A program made the position numbers and the translations under genes. This document shows positions 37,700-37,827 of a stretch of 37,827 bases of DNA, piece by piece (within the stretch, counting starts at the first letter, position 1; each line of letters begins with the position of its first letter). The notes below the pieces were generated by a model that was not told the DNA's origin, ran no database searches, and saw only the letters and a program-made list of their open reading frames with translations. This stretch comes from Acholeplasmatales bacterium (GTDB lineage: Bacteria > Bacillota_I > Bacilli_A > Izemoplasmatales > Hujiaoplasmataceae): positions 29,121 through 66,947 of the forward strand of contig DMTN01000054.1 in assembly GCA_003477305.1 (NCBI GenBank). Direction: 5' to 3'.

Positions 37700-37827
37700 C
37701 GTTTCATTAGGAAATTGTAATGGCTATAAACTATATTGGTAATTAAAATAACTTATAAGGAGTATTACCTTCATCTTGTTTCAAACCTCTCATCACTTTT
37801 TCGGAGAGTGTACAATATCTTGTGTAA
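37700..37827. other. AT-rich tail without an identified gene
   Basis: I count about 37 G/C in 127 bases (29%), against roughly 60% for the rest. It contains AAGGAG at 37757-37762 and a short open frame from TTG 37776 to the window end (too short to identify, and 13 nt from the AAGGAG). The last 25 bases (GAGAGTGTACAAT...TTGTGTAA) resemble terminal repeats of some IS256-like elements from memory; this is weak. Confidence 0.5.

Noticed and set aside
1..37827. CRISPR arrays, tRNA or rRNA genes, riboswitches
   Set aside because: No regularly spaced repeats, cloverleaf-like or rRNA-like sequence, or recognisable riboswitch consensus was seen in any spacer.

Overview
The window is a GC-rich bacterial chromosome segment (roughly 60% GC by eye) packed with about 36 protein genes, most in short co-directional operons with 1-15 nt gaps or 4-nt stop/start overlaps. 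Intergenic spacers are AT-rich, with sigma-70 type -10 boxes, AGGAGG-like ribosome binding sites and intrinsic terminators. TGA is used as a stop. TrmFO, a Ktr-type K+ channel, RnfCDGEAB, FeoAB, lipobox lipoproteins, threonine aldolase and formate-THF ligase together suggest an anaerobic, fermentative member of the Bacillota or a Mollicutes-related lineage (an Izemoplasma- or Erysipelotrichia-like environmental genome is my guess, not proven). No rRNA, tRNA, CRISPR array or complete mobile element was seen.

Layout. 1-2.7 kb: end of fhs, a PfkB sugar kinase, an unknown protein and an HD hydrolase, closed by a strong terminator. 2.75-4.2 kb: a MATE exporter. 4.2-9.5 kb: a GntR regulator with a palindrome in its own promoter, a membrane-anchored alpha/beta hydrolase, a three-gene flavoprotein cluster resembling anaerobic glycerol-3-phosphate dehydrogenase (GlpA-like with BFD [2Fe-2S] domain, GlpB-like, DUF1667), and ogt. 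9.55-12.7 kb: an iron locus, feoA-feoB, driven by a consensus promoter with two matching palindromes, followed by a DtxR-family regulator with iron-type (Cys) metal ligands. 12.7-15.3 kb: a LacI regulator divergent from an intracellular GH13 enzyme. 15.3-18.1 kb: trmFO-xerC-rlmH. 18.1-19.35 kb (minus): pepT. 19.5-23.6 kb: a hydrolase/acyltransferase fusion, a zinc-ribbon membrane protein and nagA. 23.6-26 kb (minus): ktrB and an RluA pseudouridine synthase. 26.1-30.6 kb: a guanylate-kinase-like protein, trxA with an unusual thioredoxin reductase, then chorismate mutase, threonine aldolase, Nudix and RluF-type genes. 30.6-37.7 kb: an Rnf operon with an extra double-FMN protein and a very short RnfB, followed by a PplA-like lipoprotein. 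The last ~130 bases drop to about 29% GC.

How it fits together. Three themes recur. (i) Ferredoxin and flavin electron flow: Rnf, extra extracytoplasmic FMN modules, and a thioredoxin reductase lacking the NADPH motifs, hence probably ferredoxin-linked. (ii) Iron supply for these FeS proteins, with a self-contained Feo/DtxR circuit. (iii) Sugar, acyl and C1 metabolism (GH13, NagA, fhs, TrmFO, threonine aldolase). The best candidates for something not well described are the esterase-acyltransferase fusion operon and the modified Rnf/flavoprotein module.
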